A stretch of 64,000 nucleotides of DNA from Allacma fusca (GCA_947179485.1 OX359247.1:58501131-58565130); one strand, 5' to 3'. Positions 48,201-59,070 are shown, numbered from the stretch's first letter. Numbers and translations: made by a program. Notes: a model not told the origin generated them from the letters alone.

Positions 48201-49874
48201 GTCGTAATTTAGGAAGACATCTAGGGAGTATTTTACCAACTCTCATGTCTTCACCACCTTAAATATTTTTCTTTGTTTCCATTGCAGTCGGAGTGGATTC
48301 ATTTGCACCGCGATTTACAGACGGGAAGGACATATCATCGAGCTTCAAATAGGTTCGTACTTTCAAATTATTATTATCATTACGAAAACGTGTATCATTT
48401 TGTTTGAGCTCGCTTATTAAATCTAAGGCTTATAAATTCAAGTCTCTATTTAAATTTAAGTCTTTGGTATTTTTTAATAATGCATTTTATTTATTTAATT
48501 AGGAAGTCTGGCTCGTCGCATAGAAGACTCCTGCACTGCAGGGCACTTTGACCCTCAGCATCAACCCTTCATTACCTTAGTCTGTAAGTGAACATTTGTA
48601 ATAGTTCCAACAGAACGTGGTCTTTCCACAAAAATATCATTGACATAGATATACACGCTAAAGGTCTAGGTACAGTCAGAGGGGAGAGAAACCTTTTGTT
48701 TCACGCTGATAGTATCACCAATTAATCCGAAAGTTTTTACGGATTTTAATTTCAAATCCCTAGAGCCTTCCCAGATGTGACAGGTGACTTCCCATTCTAC
48801 AATCTATTTAAATTTGTTGCTTGTAGCTTCATCCCCTGAGACCCGGCAATGTCCAAATTTAGGACAGTTCCAAGTGACGGGTCTAGTTCGGAATGGACGG
48901 CGTTTGGGGGAAAAATGTTCCCAGGAGTTTAATTCTTTAAGCGTGGGTTGCCACACTTTGGACACCCTTCAGTTCAGATCCGAGTGCTCCAATACGGACA
49001 GGATAGCAGGTGAGTCCCGGGCTTCTCCCTATCTTCCTTCCATTCCCTATAGTCAGTAGACAAGTTGTCCAGTGTTGTTCTGCATTTTAAAACTTTCCCA
49101 TCCACCAGGCATTTCCAGAGATTACGGGGGAATTAATTAAAATTTAATTCTGAATTGTATTAAAATAAAAATAGAATATTCATGTCACGGCTGGTGGGAA
49201 GAGATGGGCGTGAGCTACTTAATCACCTCTCCTTTGACCGGGTCCAGACGCTTTTGCTTCATTTTCCGGGAGAACCCTCAATCAAAGGAGCTGGGGCAGA
49301 GTGAGAAGTACCGACAATCTCCCAATCATTTTTTTGAGGATGCTACTTTCAGTAGTGAGAGTCCCGAGAGTTCGGACTTTGGCAGGGTCATTATGTTCTC
49401 CAGCATGGCGGACTCCTGCCATCGCAACTTAAGGCTTGGGGTAGAGGGCAGCTTCGCCTTTAACGTTACAAGCCAAGGTAATTGTCTTTTAAGGAAAAAG
49501 TATTTTTTTTAAACTAGCCCCAAAACATTTCCCAAAACTTTTACTTATTATATGTATATTTGTCAGGCTGACATATTCTGCTTGGGAAATTATTTTGGCA
49601 TAGTTATAGGATTTTTAGATTGTCCGAATGTAATTTACAGTTTTTTTTATATGACATTTTGAGCTTATTTGACCTCACAGTTGGATTCTAATGCCATTTC
49701 ATAATCGTAGATATTTTTTTGGGGCCATCCTGTTTAGTTTAAAATGACGATTTCCACTAATTATTTTTGATTTATGTTCCAGGTCGCTGCAACGGCGTGA
49801 ATTCCGCAATATCCATTAAATCTGAACAAGCTATTGTGATACTAATAACTCTGTTTCTACAATTATTCTTATAA
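30167..49874 (+). CDS. Secreted, probably GPI-anchored cysteine-rich protein (arthropod DUF7042-7045 type); 11 coding exons
   Basis: I assembled this gene from eleven exons whose GT-AG junctions all keep one frame: 30167-30353, 42254-42395, 42898-42965, 43477-43731, 46243-46530, 47944-48178, 48288-48352, 48503-48583, 48827-49009, 49175-49477, 49783-49874. The coding length is 1899 bases, 632 residues. The N-terminus is a signal peptide (MEWMWVVIFSLVLNSC). Cysteine-rich blocks follow: CSFPGRWEGNWFQSG (from residue 65) with NCYRCVVFHEKH; CPFRGPFTFTYNRGHGDC and QACPDVPGTEST; ATWKEGSSRYL, DRFRCFVYEKI and QSGDATCNG; CQFPSWL (from 320); CRSGFICTAIYRREGHIIEL; and CHGWWEEMGVSYLI (from 505). The C-terminus is 14 hydrophobic residues (619-632) with no basic tail after N-S-A, fitting a GPI signal. 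I recognise these motifs from a conserved arthropod family that I recall as DUF7042-DUF7045; its function is unknown to me. NVT and NNT glycosylation sites are present. The start could also be 30194. An AATAAA at 50405-50410 is a candidate polyadenylation signal. Confidence 0.9.
30465..30495. repeat. CT microsatellite
   Basis: Uninterrupted (CT)n tract in the first intron, about 110 bases after the donor. Confidence 0.9.
31740..31832. repeat. CT-rich low-complexity tract
   Basis: Interrupted CT/TTTC runs in the first intron. They create short low-complexity frames on both strands that are not genes. Confidence 0.8.
33215..33249. repeat. CT microsatellite
   Basis: (CT)n tract of about 34 bases in the first intron. 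Confidence 0.9.
34540..35080. repeat. Degenerate TTCAAGTT(GAA) repeat
   Basis: Irregular copies of aagttcaagttgaattatga and relatives, including aggttcaagtgggag. The motif is the reverse complement of the ACTTGAACTTGAA core at 2.4-3.26 kb. It is too diverged for a clean period. Confidence 0.65.
36878..36898. repeat. GA microsatellite
   Basis: (GA)n tract in the first intron. Confidence 0.85.
42254..42395 (+). CDS. Exon 2: first cysteine-rich domain begins
   Basis: Acceptor ttgttggttccag at 42253, donor gtaag at 42396. It encodes ERCSFPGRWEGNWFQSG, then TITRHSINAKGKCL and GEKFIVYNE. This is the N-terminal C-x-FP-x-W-x-G-x-WFQSG signature of the family (DUF7044-like as I recall). The phase joins exon 1 exactly. 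Confidence 0.92.
42898..42965 (+). CDS. Exon 3: NCYRCVV motif
   Basis: Only 68 bases. The pyrimidine-rich acceptor tttttttcaaatttcag ends at 42897 and donor gtaag starts at 42966. It encodes RENCYRCVVFHEKHQNVLQY and KE, continuing the first domain. Confidence 0.92.
43477..43731 (+). CDS. Exon 4: end of first domain and start of second
   Basis: Acceptor ttttgattgcag, donor gtaaat. It encodes FCIPDRRSLRSMCLTITGDA, then LFSMFRLDPVPIECPFRGPF, NRGHGDCRHPVSTIDSC and NYQACPDVPGTEST. The many spaced cysteines fit an extracellular disulphide-bonded module. Confidence 0.93.
44280..44400. repeat. CT-rich low-complexity tract
   Basis: Interrupted (CT)n runs of about 120 bases. They account for the 195-codon plus-strand and 84-codon minus-strand frames that overlap them. 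Confidence 0.85.
45285..45412. repeat. ATGT/ACAT-rich simple repeat
   Basis: Tracts of tatgtatgtatgtacatatg type, with self-complementary atgtacat segments. Similar short tracts occur near 14050, 22970-23080, 41060, 55730 and 63430. Confidence 0.75.
46243..46530 (+). CDS. Exon 5: second domain
   Basis: Acceptor gattgtatag (weak pyrimidine tract), donor gtaag. It encodes VEELECLATWKEGSSRYL, EDRFRCFVYEKI, a variable asparagine-rich loop (HHTSNNNTD) and RVSQSGDATCNGL. The phase matches both neighbours. Confidence 0.92.
46960..47440. repeat. CTTGACC tandem array, 23-bp unit, inside intron 5
   Basis: Roughly 17 copies of a 23-bp unit, cttgacctatacttcaacct plus gaa, with variants cttgacttatacttcaacaa in the left part. 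It lies wholly inside the intron between exons 5 and 6 and is flanked by scattered CTTGACC motifs. The complement contains AGGTCA once per unit. Confidence 0.9.
47944..48178 (+). CDS. Exon 6: CQFPSWL domain
   Basis: Acceptor actctattgacag, donor gtcagt. It encodes PVPKTCQFPSWLQTHKQWHS, TTFYFENNELRVSNVTEV and KVLLVLHTTSQ, and ends two bases into a cysteine codon completed by exon 7. Confidence 0.92.
48288..48352 (+). CDS. Exon 7
   Basis: Acceptor tttccattgcag, donor gttcgt. It encodes RSGFICTAIYRREGHIIELQ and I, linked by split codons to exons 6 and 8. Confidence 0.9.
48503..48583 (+). CDS. Exon 8
   Basis: Acceptor tttatttaattag, donor gtaag. It encodes GSLARRIEDSCTAGHFDPQ, then HQPFITLV. 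Confidence 0.88.
48827..49009 (+). CDS. Exon 9: third cysteine-rich segment
   Basis: Acceptor tttgttgcttgtag, donor gtgagt. It encodes ETRQCPNLGQFQVTGLVRNG, then GEKCSQEFNSLSVGCHTLD and FRSECSNTDRIA. Confidence 0.9.
49175..49477 (+). CDS. Exon 10: CHGWWEE domain
   Basis: The acceptor ...aaaaatag ends at 49174 with little pyrimidine tract, but the phase and the family-like YSCHGWWEEMGVSYLI start support it. It encodes SRRFCFIFRE, a serine/glutamate-rich insertion, then RVIMFSSMADSCHRNLRLGV and FAFNVTSQ. Donor gtaatt. Confidence 0.88.
49783..49874 (+). CDS. Exon 11: C-terminal hydrophobic tail and stop
   Basis: Acceptor tttatgttccag, stop TAA at 49872-49874. It encodes GRCNGVNSAISIKSEQ, then AIVILITLFLQLFL. 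The short terminal hydrophobic run without a cytoplasmic tail suggests GPI anchoring; a single-pass membrane tail is the alternative. Confidence 0.88.
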
Positions 49875-52800
49875 TAATAGCCTCAGCTCAAGAAAATTGT
49901 TTGAACCATCATAAACATTAACTATTATTTTTGGTACTTACCATACCCTCCACTGGAGCTCACTGTTAGTCCTGTTTTTTATTTTGTCCCGGATTTTGAA
50001 ATTTGTGCAAATCTGTGTGTTGTTATAAGAAGTAACTCCATATACAAAGGAGGGAAATTGTGCACAAGTGATTTTATATACGTGCTGTGTCTGTGATAGA
50101 GCTCCCATTACAATTGAACTTTTTTTATAACGGAGCCCTATGTTAAAGGCTACATTCTCATTTGATAATGGCACCCATCATTTTTACCCCAACTATAGAG
50201 GTCTTATACCTCTTAATTGTAATCACTCCTCTCCGCATCGCCGTATGATAGATATAGCATTATAGCATCAGTGTAACAGCACATTATTCAGTGGAACCTC
50301 ATTATAATGGATTCTTGTTACACAATAATATATCTATGTTATACCTGCATTTCATTTCTCGGGATCATGTTATGATGACACGTAATTATGAAGTCAACCC
50401 TGGTAATAAAATCAAAATAACGGACCTTGTGAAAATATGTCCTCGATATAAGCCCCATTGGTGTTTCTTCAATGTAAATTACGTGCTAATAATTGTAGCT
50501 TTAGAACGCCCTCAATGCAAAACAAATATCATGAGCAATCACTGAGTCCAAATTTTATGTTACTTTTCTTTAACGTTTAAAATTCATGAGGGTTGTAAAT
50601 TTGATGGAACTTATGAAGAATTAAATTTTGTTGTGTATAACGAAATGACGTTATTAAATTTATTCAGAAACACTGACAGGATCCGTTCCAATGTGAAAGT
50701 ACGGTGTAATTGGATGTCATTAATTACGCAGGGCACTCTCACTTTAAAAACACCCTTGTCAGAGAATTGGGCTCAGCAGGATATATTATTTTCCCGTGCT
50801 CTAACAGTACAAGCATTCGTCAAAGCTGTACTTACCATAATGGTTAAAGTAATTATGGCGATCAAATTTTATTTCTGATATAAGGGTGCCTTAGACATTT
50901 ATAGAGAAAGTGCGCTGGGTGATCAAGTTGGTTGGGATTATTTTTAAAAGGTGAGCAATTACAAAACATGAGGAAATCAGATACACATCAGAGTTATTTG
51001 TGTTTGAGTATCTATTATTATTATTTGTATTTAGCGGTGTCCAAAGCAACGATGAAATAAAATAATGTGTCCCTAAAAATTGGTAGTTATTAGTTTATGT
51101 TATAGCTACGCTGTAGGAAATGAATATGATTGTTGTTGGGAGTGAGCTGAATCGGGCGAATGTGCTCGGTATTTTTGTGTTTACATTAGAATTATATGTA
51201 TGTCATTATAAATTATGTATGTAAGTATTTAACTAGAAACGCATATCAATATTTGTACACTTGCGAATGTTAACCCTCATTAGCTCAGCTATCTTTGAAA
51301 ATAAAAATATTTACTCTCAGTAATTATAGAAGTTAGCTTGGAGATTTTTAATTTCATGCATAGCACTATAAAAATAGACTAAACACAAATGCAATCATGT
51401 ATCTACATTTCCGTGCTATACAAATAATAAGCGTTTTTAATTTTTAATGCAAATTCATATGAACTCAATAGTTTGTGTGATTGCGCGACAAAATGCATTT
51501 CTACAAGTGAGGATTCACAGTACGATAATTCACTCTCCATTAGAATTCTAACGTAATTACTAAAATTTCAAATGCTTTGAACCCCTTTTTTTTTAATTAA
51601 ACAAAACGCGGATGTTGCTATACAGCCATGTGAAATTTGAATTAATCCCTGTGATATTGTTTTCTAATTTTAACAAATTTACATTACCTTCAAATGCTTT
51701 GTATACTTTAACCAGCAGCTTGCTACAAAGTTCTCAAGGGAAACTGAAACTTATCTTCCGTATTTCATCTATTTCGACAATATAAATATTTTCATTGAAT
51801 TTGTGATCACACATTAATTTTTAGTATTTCCTTGTAATTCCTCCTGCTGTTTGATTCAATAAAGACAGCTCAAAGGAGAAACGATGAATAGGAGAGTTCA
51901 TGTTGTTACCATTATGGGATTTATGAGATCGTTTGTATATACATATAGATATGTATACAATTGAAAATGTGTGTAAACATACGGTATTTAAACGGAACCT
52001 CCCAATGATTTCTATGGAATTTCATTGCAAGCGCATTATTCCTTTCCTTTTGCCATCTCAAATCTCATTCTTCCTGCATCTTGCATCTCATCTTACCCTA
52101 AGCAATAAATTGTCTTCGTCGCGTGCTAAAGAATGCACTTGCATCTTTACTTTTGTAAGTTTACTTTCCCAGTGGATTTAAAAGCGGTCTATGACGTTTT
52201 CTATTACTTTCGAGGGAAAACTAAAAGTGTGGTGGGAGAAAAATCCTTTGTATTCCGTCCTTTGAAAAAGCATAAAAACTTATATTGATACAGTTCATTC
52301 TCTCTATTGAAGCAGCCGTGGAAGGAGCAAGCGTAAAATATTTTACCAAATCGCATATTCTGTATTGTATCAAGATGTATATTAAATTATGTAAAAAAAA
52401 TAAACTAAAATATCGATAAACAGGAGTGAGCCCAACCAAAGATGGGTCCCTTGCCTATATCTAGGCCCTTTTATAGGCAAAAATTCTAGGGAGAAAGCAA
52501 AAAACAAGAATCAAGGCTAGGATATAGGCAAGGTTCAATGGTAATTATATGCAAATAAAATATTATAGGAAGTTAGAGGAATAAATATAGGCACCTAGGA
52601 AATTTAGGCTAGTGCATGGCTTCATAAATAAATATTATATGAAGGGCGCAGGTACCGAGTAACGTGACACCGAGTAAGAGTATAGGCGATAGGTAACTGC
52701 GATGCATATAATTTCGAAGAGGAATGTATAAGTTTGAATTGGGAATTCCCTACCATTTACACTAAAACAATGGTTGTAAAATTGCGAAGAAGTAAAGTAT

Positions 52801-52984
52801 AGTATAGCACGATTGTTAAGACATCTGGACGACAATGATGTAACAAATTTTCAGGGTGGATCTGACCAACAGACCAACGTAGCAATAAATAAATATACAG
52901 TATCATTAGGTACAGGATATTTCGACATACACACATTTTCTGTTTTCCGTAGTGCCTTGAAAGCTGTAATATAGGGAAGCAGTA
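49875..52984. other. 3' flank of the gene, non-coding
   Basis: This should begin with the 3' UTR; AATAAA at 50405-50410 is one candidate polyadenylation signal and others follow near 51057. A dispersed-repeat fragment lies at 50080-50330. From 52440 to 52620 the sequence is rich in ATAGGC/CTAGG motifs. No exon recognised. Confidence 0.45.
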
Positions 52985-52992
52985 GTTTTGGG
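52985..52992. repeat. 8-bp target-site duplication, left copy
   Basis: GTTTTGGG, repeated exactly at 53419-53426. Confidence 0.85.
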
Positions 52993-53418
52993 TAGTGTTT
53001 CTGTTCGGTATCGGGAATTCCCGAGGTTCCGGTTCGGTTTCGGGACAACGGTTTAAAGAACCGTTAAATTTCGGTCAGGTTTCGGGTACAAAAATCAAAT
53101 CCGAAAGTTTTCGGGAAGGGTTTGTTAAAGCTGTCGTTTTGGATAAAAACGCGAAACATGCATTTGTCAGCAATCAATTGAAAAGGCGAAACAATTTTGA
53201 CTTTCATTAAAATGAATCCTATACATTTTCTGCCGGTTCGGAAAGGAACCGGAACCGGTTCGGGAACCGCTTTTATTTTCCGGGTCGGTTCCGGGAAGGA
53301 AAAAATGTCCCGGACTCGAACATATCGGTTCCGGTTTCGGGAACAGAAATGGGATTTTTTCGGTTCGGGAAAACGAGTCGGGTCGAGTCCATGTTTTTGG
53401 TACCGTTCAGTAACACTA
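52993..53418. mobile_element. Non-autonomous hAT-like element (426 bp)
   Basis: Left end TAGTGTTTCTGTTCGGTA; right end read inward TAGTGTTACTGAACGGTACC. The interior is dense in GGTTCGGGAACCGGTTC-like sub-terminal repeats in both orientations. GTTTTGGG flanks both ends. The TAGTGTT terminus and 8-bp duplication fit the hAT superfamily. There is no transposase; frames through it are by-products. Confidence 0.87.
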
Positions 53419-53426
53419 GTTTTGGG
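53419..53426. repeat. 8-bp target-site duplication, right copy
   Basis: GTTTTGGG, identical to 52985-52992. Confidence 0.85.
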
Positions 53427-56400
53427 CTTCCCAGCAGGTGATAGCTGCACGATACTCTCAAGGAATATTATAAGAACATTTACAGTTATGTAGGCATATC
53501 TCCCTCTTTCCTATATTATAGGAAGGTACTTCGTGGTGCTTTAACCCTTATAGGATTTAAGGAAGGCGTTTGGTTGAACATTTCCTTAAAAGGGGGAGAT
53601 AACTTGACGAGGCTGATAATTATAACCGTATAGGGAGGCACTTTATGTTAGTTTATATATAGGAAGGAAATAGGCTAGGTGAATTAAAAGACTCATCTTT
53701 GAGCCCAACATTAGTTGCTTTCAGGAAGAAAACATTTTTGCATGGGGCGGTCCTCTTTATCGAGAGGAAACTGTATATTCCCAGTTTATTTTTCTCCGTC
53801 GTACCCTCCCAACTTCCCATTTGAGGGCTGACAATGGGCGGCATTATTAAGGGGGTAAAAATTACATGCATGGGAAATACAGTAATTCACATGACAAAGT
53901 TTACCTCAAGTGTGAGTTATTCTAATCCAAAGGAGCATTCCTCCTGGAAATCGATTCTTCCACGATGTCCAGGTAAATAATGATCAATAATGCATTACGA
54001 TTTTCAATGAATTCCCTAAAAGGATTGGCAATTGACAATCCCGCTTTAATTTTTAAAGTACTCTAATATTTGTTTTACGAAAAATGAATACATATTCGGA
54101 CTTAGGATAATGCAGATAAATTTGTCAAATCTTAATTTTTTTATATTAGTCGGAAGCGTTTCACCAGGAGTCAAATACATATGAAAGTGGTAGTTATTTA
54201 AGGATCTCAATGTAAATATTATGTACAGAAAACACACATTGAGTTACAGAATGCTGATTTTGTAGTAAGGGTTTTGAGTCCCAGTCGTCTGAGTCCGTGA
54301 AATATCTGCTTTCTTTCTAAAGGGGCTGAACTGAAAAATTTGGCCTGAACCAGACGGATCATTTGTATCTGTCCAAAATGTATCTGTGCGTATGATCTCA
54401 TGAAGGGTCATTTCCCATTTGTTGCTTTCAGAAGCTGTCGTTTCCCAATCTAACAAATACGCACAAATTTTAATCTCGATTTATCTCACTTTCTTTCTTA
54501 GTTTATTATTTTTATAAAGAGTATAGGATTTCAATGCAACCTAGCAAATCCCTATAAAATCCGGGTGACGACGGGTCGAACATAAAATAATAACGAAAAT
54601 AAAAAGTCAAATTTCATAAGTTCTAAAAATCTAAAAGACAGTTCATCGGGGGTCACTTGTAGTCACGTACATATAGCACGGGTAAACTGGAATCGGGCAC
54701 ACAAATAATTATTGTAAACACATTAGTGCTGATTTGTACACATGAGCTGGATTTGTAAACGTAATTGTGCACATAAAAATAATGTCAGAAACAGACTACA
54801 ATTGTCTATTCACGCTATTACATACCTCATTAAGCTTATTAAGAGTGACTTTTCTATAATAGGAACTTACAACTAATTTTTCACATCCGATAATATGCGT
54901 ATGCTCCTTTATAACTGTCAAAGGCTGCTTTATGTGTTTGCTCTTATAGACTGCGGTTGTATCCATTATTATTTGTTGTCTTTCCATTGTGCTTATTATT
55001 ACAATAGCAGCAAAACAGTCATGGTCAATTTCTCGTCCACTTATTTTCGTAACCTGCTCCCATAGCTGACTGATAAAATTTGCGATTACTATTTGCTTTG
55101 TATTTATGGATTGTACTTATGCATGGACTACTATGTGCTTATGGATGTCCAGCATTTGAATTATGCTGCTCTGTATCAGCAGCTAAATTTAACTTTAGTT
55201 TTAAATTCTTCAATCTGTAAGCACTGCTGAGAACCCCTAGAAATGTGTACGGACTCCGAGTTTTGTTTTAAAAAAATGTTTTTTAAATGGAGTGTTTTTT
55301 GCAAAGTGGTCCCTATTTTGTTATTACAGAGTAAAATTCTCCTACATATATGAAAGTTCGTACTAGCGAGATCATCCCTTATAGTTGCATATGTATGCAC
55401 ATCATAAAATATTTCCTGCAGGACGGAATGGGACGATGACTAAGAAATTGACAATATGGGTTTGGAACAATAATACAATAAGGAATAATGGCCGAGAATA
55501 AGGGGTGTGAAAGTCCTCATATTTTCAATGTGAAAGCTTCTCATGAGGGACAGTTTCAAAAGATGTAAGCCTCAGTGTTGGGGAGGGACTGGAGCCGTAG
55601 AGCTTTATTTTAGGGCGCTTCATAGCTGCGATAAGAAAATTGACAGTTTATGCTTTTGTGGGGGAATGATTCTGTGAGGGAGTCTGTGAAAGGATTGTCA
55701 TAGCTGAGACAGGTTACATATGTCGTTTCGTATGTATGTATGTACTTGTAATGGGTGGGACTTGGTATTATCAGTAGAGTCCAGGGAAGGCCGTCTAATT
55801 TCATGGAAGAATTATAACACATTGTGTTCACGCTGGCCACACATCCAGGAGCTCATATGTTAATATACAGTAGACTAGTTCTATCCGAGACTCCTCTGAA
55901 AATATCCTGGGCTTTGACACCCAAACAAAAGTTATATTTTGACGTTTTTCAGGGTGCTCTTATAAACAGAGCCTGAGGTGTAGGCACACAATAGAAAATA
56001 GCCTTACAGCAGACTCTCGCTAAACTAGACCCCTTTAAAAAATATATTCTTATACGGAAGCAAAAATCCATTTTGACCATTCCAGGTTAATTTTCTTCTC
56101 TGAGAAGACATCACATTCATTGAACTGTTGCTATAAAAAGGACACTCAAATTTTCTCTTGATGCCAGATACATATAGAGGCAACCATTTCGGAAAAAATT
56201 CCCACAGTTAGTTTCTCCAAAAACATGCTATTAGTAGTAAAATTTTACACTTTGAAAGTTTGCCTGTAGTTTGTATGTAAAGTGCCCACTGGGAATTACC
56301 TCTAGGGGCAAGTTAAAATAAACCTGGATTCCCGTACTTTGAAAATATTTAGGAATGAAGCTCATAAAATCGGACTAAATGGAGCCCGCTAGGAAGTTTG

Positions 56401-57900
56401 GTGAAGAAGCAGTAGAGAAATGTAGAGAAAGGTAGAGAAATGTAGAGGGTTTGCAGGTATGCGGAGAGTTATTAAATGAGACGGGGGGAGACGTGGGAAT
56501 TAATTCCGGTGAGTTATTGGTGAAAGTGAAGATGATGATAGAGTAGAGTTGGGGTGAACAAGCTCAGCATTTATTCCTCCATAATCATTCCCTGAATTCG
56601 CTCTCCAGCTCCCGTCCTCCCTCCTTCCCTTCCTCTTAACGAGCCACCTGAATAAATGCATAAATAAGCGACAATTGTAAATTATTCACTGGCTTGACAA
56701 GCGCTTATTATTCCGCCATTCCCCTTGTCATCTTAAGTGCCGATGTAAATTATATTCCCTCCATCGCCAATCGAGGGGTGCAAGCTGCTTCGCACTTTTG
56801 GATCCCTCCAAGTTACTGGTGATGTGGGGACTTGAAATGTATAGTTACTTGTATGTAGATACACCTTTCTTCATCTCTGTATACTATTCCTGCAAATATT
56901 TTATAATAATACATAGTAAGGTGGGAACCCATATAGAGCGGAGCAACAGCTCAAGGTTTCTTCACACTATACGTCAAATATGCCTGAAATTCCCTCCTGG
57001 AGTATAATGAATACGATTTTATAAATACTGACCAAAATTCAGAATGCTCCAACTGCATGTAGAGAAATCCTTTGCGAACTGTTGGTTGTCCCAAATAATT
57101 ACATTTATTATTGGTGTTCACTCCCCCTCACCCCCACCCCCTTCATCAATATTTATATAACGAGTGAGCACTTGATTTGTGCAGATGGTGCAAGAAACTT
57201 TCCAGGAAGTGTACCTGACATTTCCTAATGATCGTTTGTCATTGCTTATCTGTACTATTTTAAGCTAACGAGCCAATTGTATAGTGACCACTAGGAGTAG
57301 GAACTAGCCTTTTCCTGTATGATCTAAATCATACGCTGATTTTAGAATAAGATATTATGTGTTCTCTGAATATCCCATTGACCATTTAGCCTTTGCAGTG
57401 ATGATTCGTTTCTGCCTTGTTGTGGAGTGTGTTGTTATAGTGAGAGTAAGGCGTACTAGAATAAATCTTTAAACACTAACATGTAATATCCGAAAATATT
57501 CCATGACAATTATAAAGCAACACAACAAATTCTTTTAAATGCGAATCTTTCCTGGGGCTGAATCTTTTTGATTACTAGGATTATTATCTCACTGGCGTGA
57601 TTTGATTTGTTGTGAGCGTATTTCGAAATTGACGTACATATTACGTAGATTTGAATATTTCAAAGGAAAGTCTCAGTATAAGGGTGTTGTCTCAGGTGAT
57701 TCGATCTTGGGAGAATTTAACATTAAGTGTGTCGAAGCAAGAAGTCAGAGCTTCCTTACAGAGAGAGTCGACAGTATTGTGTCATTAATATTGAAATTAG
57801 CAGTAATGACTGATTTCAAAAGCATGCTAACTCAAGGTTACATTTCGATCCGTTAATTTCATCTCTGCTTTTGACCATTCCGCCTTGCCTTACTTGAGTC
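53427..57900. other. Non-coding DNA
   Basis: 53480-53690 repeats ATAGG/TAGGC motifs like those at 52440-52620. 55595-55870 resembles 20-100 and 760-860. 55995-56150 carries the dispersed module also seen at 3758-3945. 56560-56760 matches 14660-14890. No exon with recognisable product. Confidence 0.45.
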
Positions 57901-58857
57901 CGTAGTGTTTCTGTCGGTTCAAATATTGGGAATAACCGAACTTGCAATTGCAATTGTAATTGATAATGCAAGTACCAGTAATGTCGTAACTGGTACTTTG
58001 TAAAATGTGTCAATTAGATTATGCAAATAACCGAAGTTGAACTTGCAATTAGTTCATAAGTTGCTTGCAGTTGGTAAGGCAATTACAAAGACATTTGAAT
58101 ATAATTGCACCGATAAGTACACTTGCAAGTGCAATTGCAATTTGTAATTGAAAGTCAAGTGATATACTGTATAAATCGTCGTAATGAGGCAAAATGATTT
58201 GGATTTTTGATTAGTAGCACAATAATATTCACTAAATTGACAAAAGTGTATTAAATAAAATGATCTACTTGCAATGAATGAAACAGAGATGCATAAATGA
58301 AATCGCCTCCCTTTAAACCTTCCAAGGCTAAAATATTGCAAAATTTCATCCTTCAACATATCTTAACAAGAAGCCCTTAAAATATTTGGCCTATTTTTCT
58401 ATAATTTTGTGGAAATGGGAGCATTTTGATACTAAGCGAAAATTCACTTAGATCATTTTGCCTCCTCACCGATGAAATTGTACAGTAACTACAATCGTTG
58501 AGACAAATCGTGATTACTATGTACATTAGTTATTACAGCGGAATGACTTATTGAGGCATTTTGTGGAATTTTGCACTCAAATTCGAAACGGTTGTTAGTT
58601 GAAATTAAATTGATAAGTATTTTTTAAATTGCAACTTTTTGCAATGCAAGCACTTGTAATTGCAATTGAGTTTCTATCAATTTCAGTTGGGCTTAACCGG
58701 TAATTGCAAGTATTTAATGCTTGTGTAATTGCAAGAACACAGAAATTGCACTTGCATCGACAATCGCAATTCACTAGTGTAAAATCACCGTAATTGAACC
58801 GAATTTGCAAGTGCAATTATTAATTGCGGTTAACTTGCAATTGACAAAAAACACTAC
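57901..58857. mobile_element. Non-autonomous hAT-like element (about 956 bp)
   Basis: Left end (c)GTAGTGTTTCTGTCGGTT; right end read inward GTAGTGTTTTTTGTC. Both ends carry many CTTGCAATTGCAATTG-like motifs in opposite orientation as sub-terminal repeats. The flanks are cttgagtc on the left and cttgagtg on the right, a 7-of-8 target duplication, so the exact border is uncertain by a base or two. No transposase. It shares the TAGTGTTTCTG terminus with the element at 52993. Confidence 0.75.
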
Positions 58858-59070
58858 TTGAGTGTAATATTTTATATGATTTTTCTAAATAGCAGTTGTT
58901 CAATTTTGGTCTACAGTATTGGAGTTAATTTTATAACCGCTTGCTATAAATAGTACGTGTAGCAATCTGACAAGAAAAAGTACTTGTAACGAGAAAAAAG
59001 AAGGAAGAGCATAATTAATGGATTATAGGCGTCCAGATTCTTCACTTAAATATTAAATAGGTATACGCTA

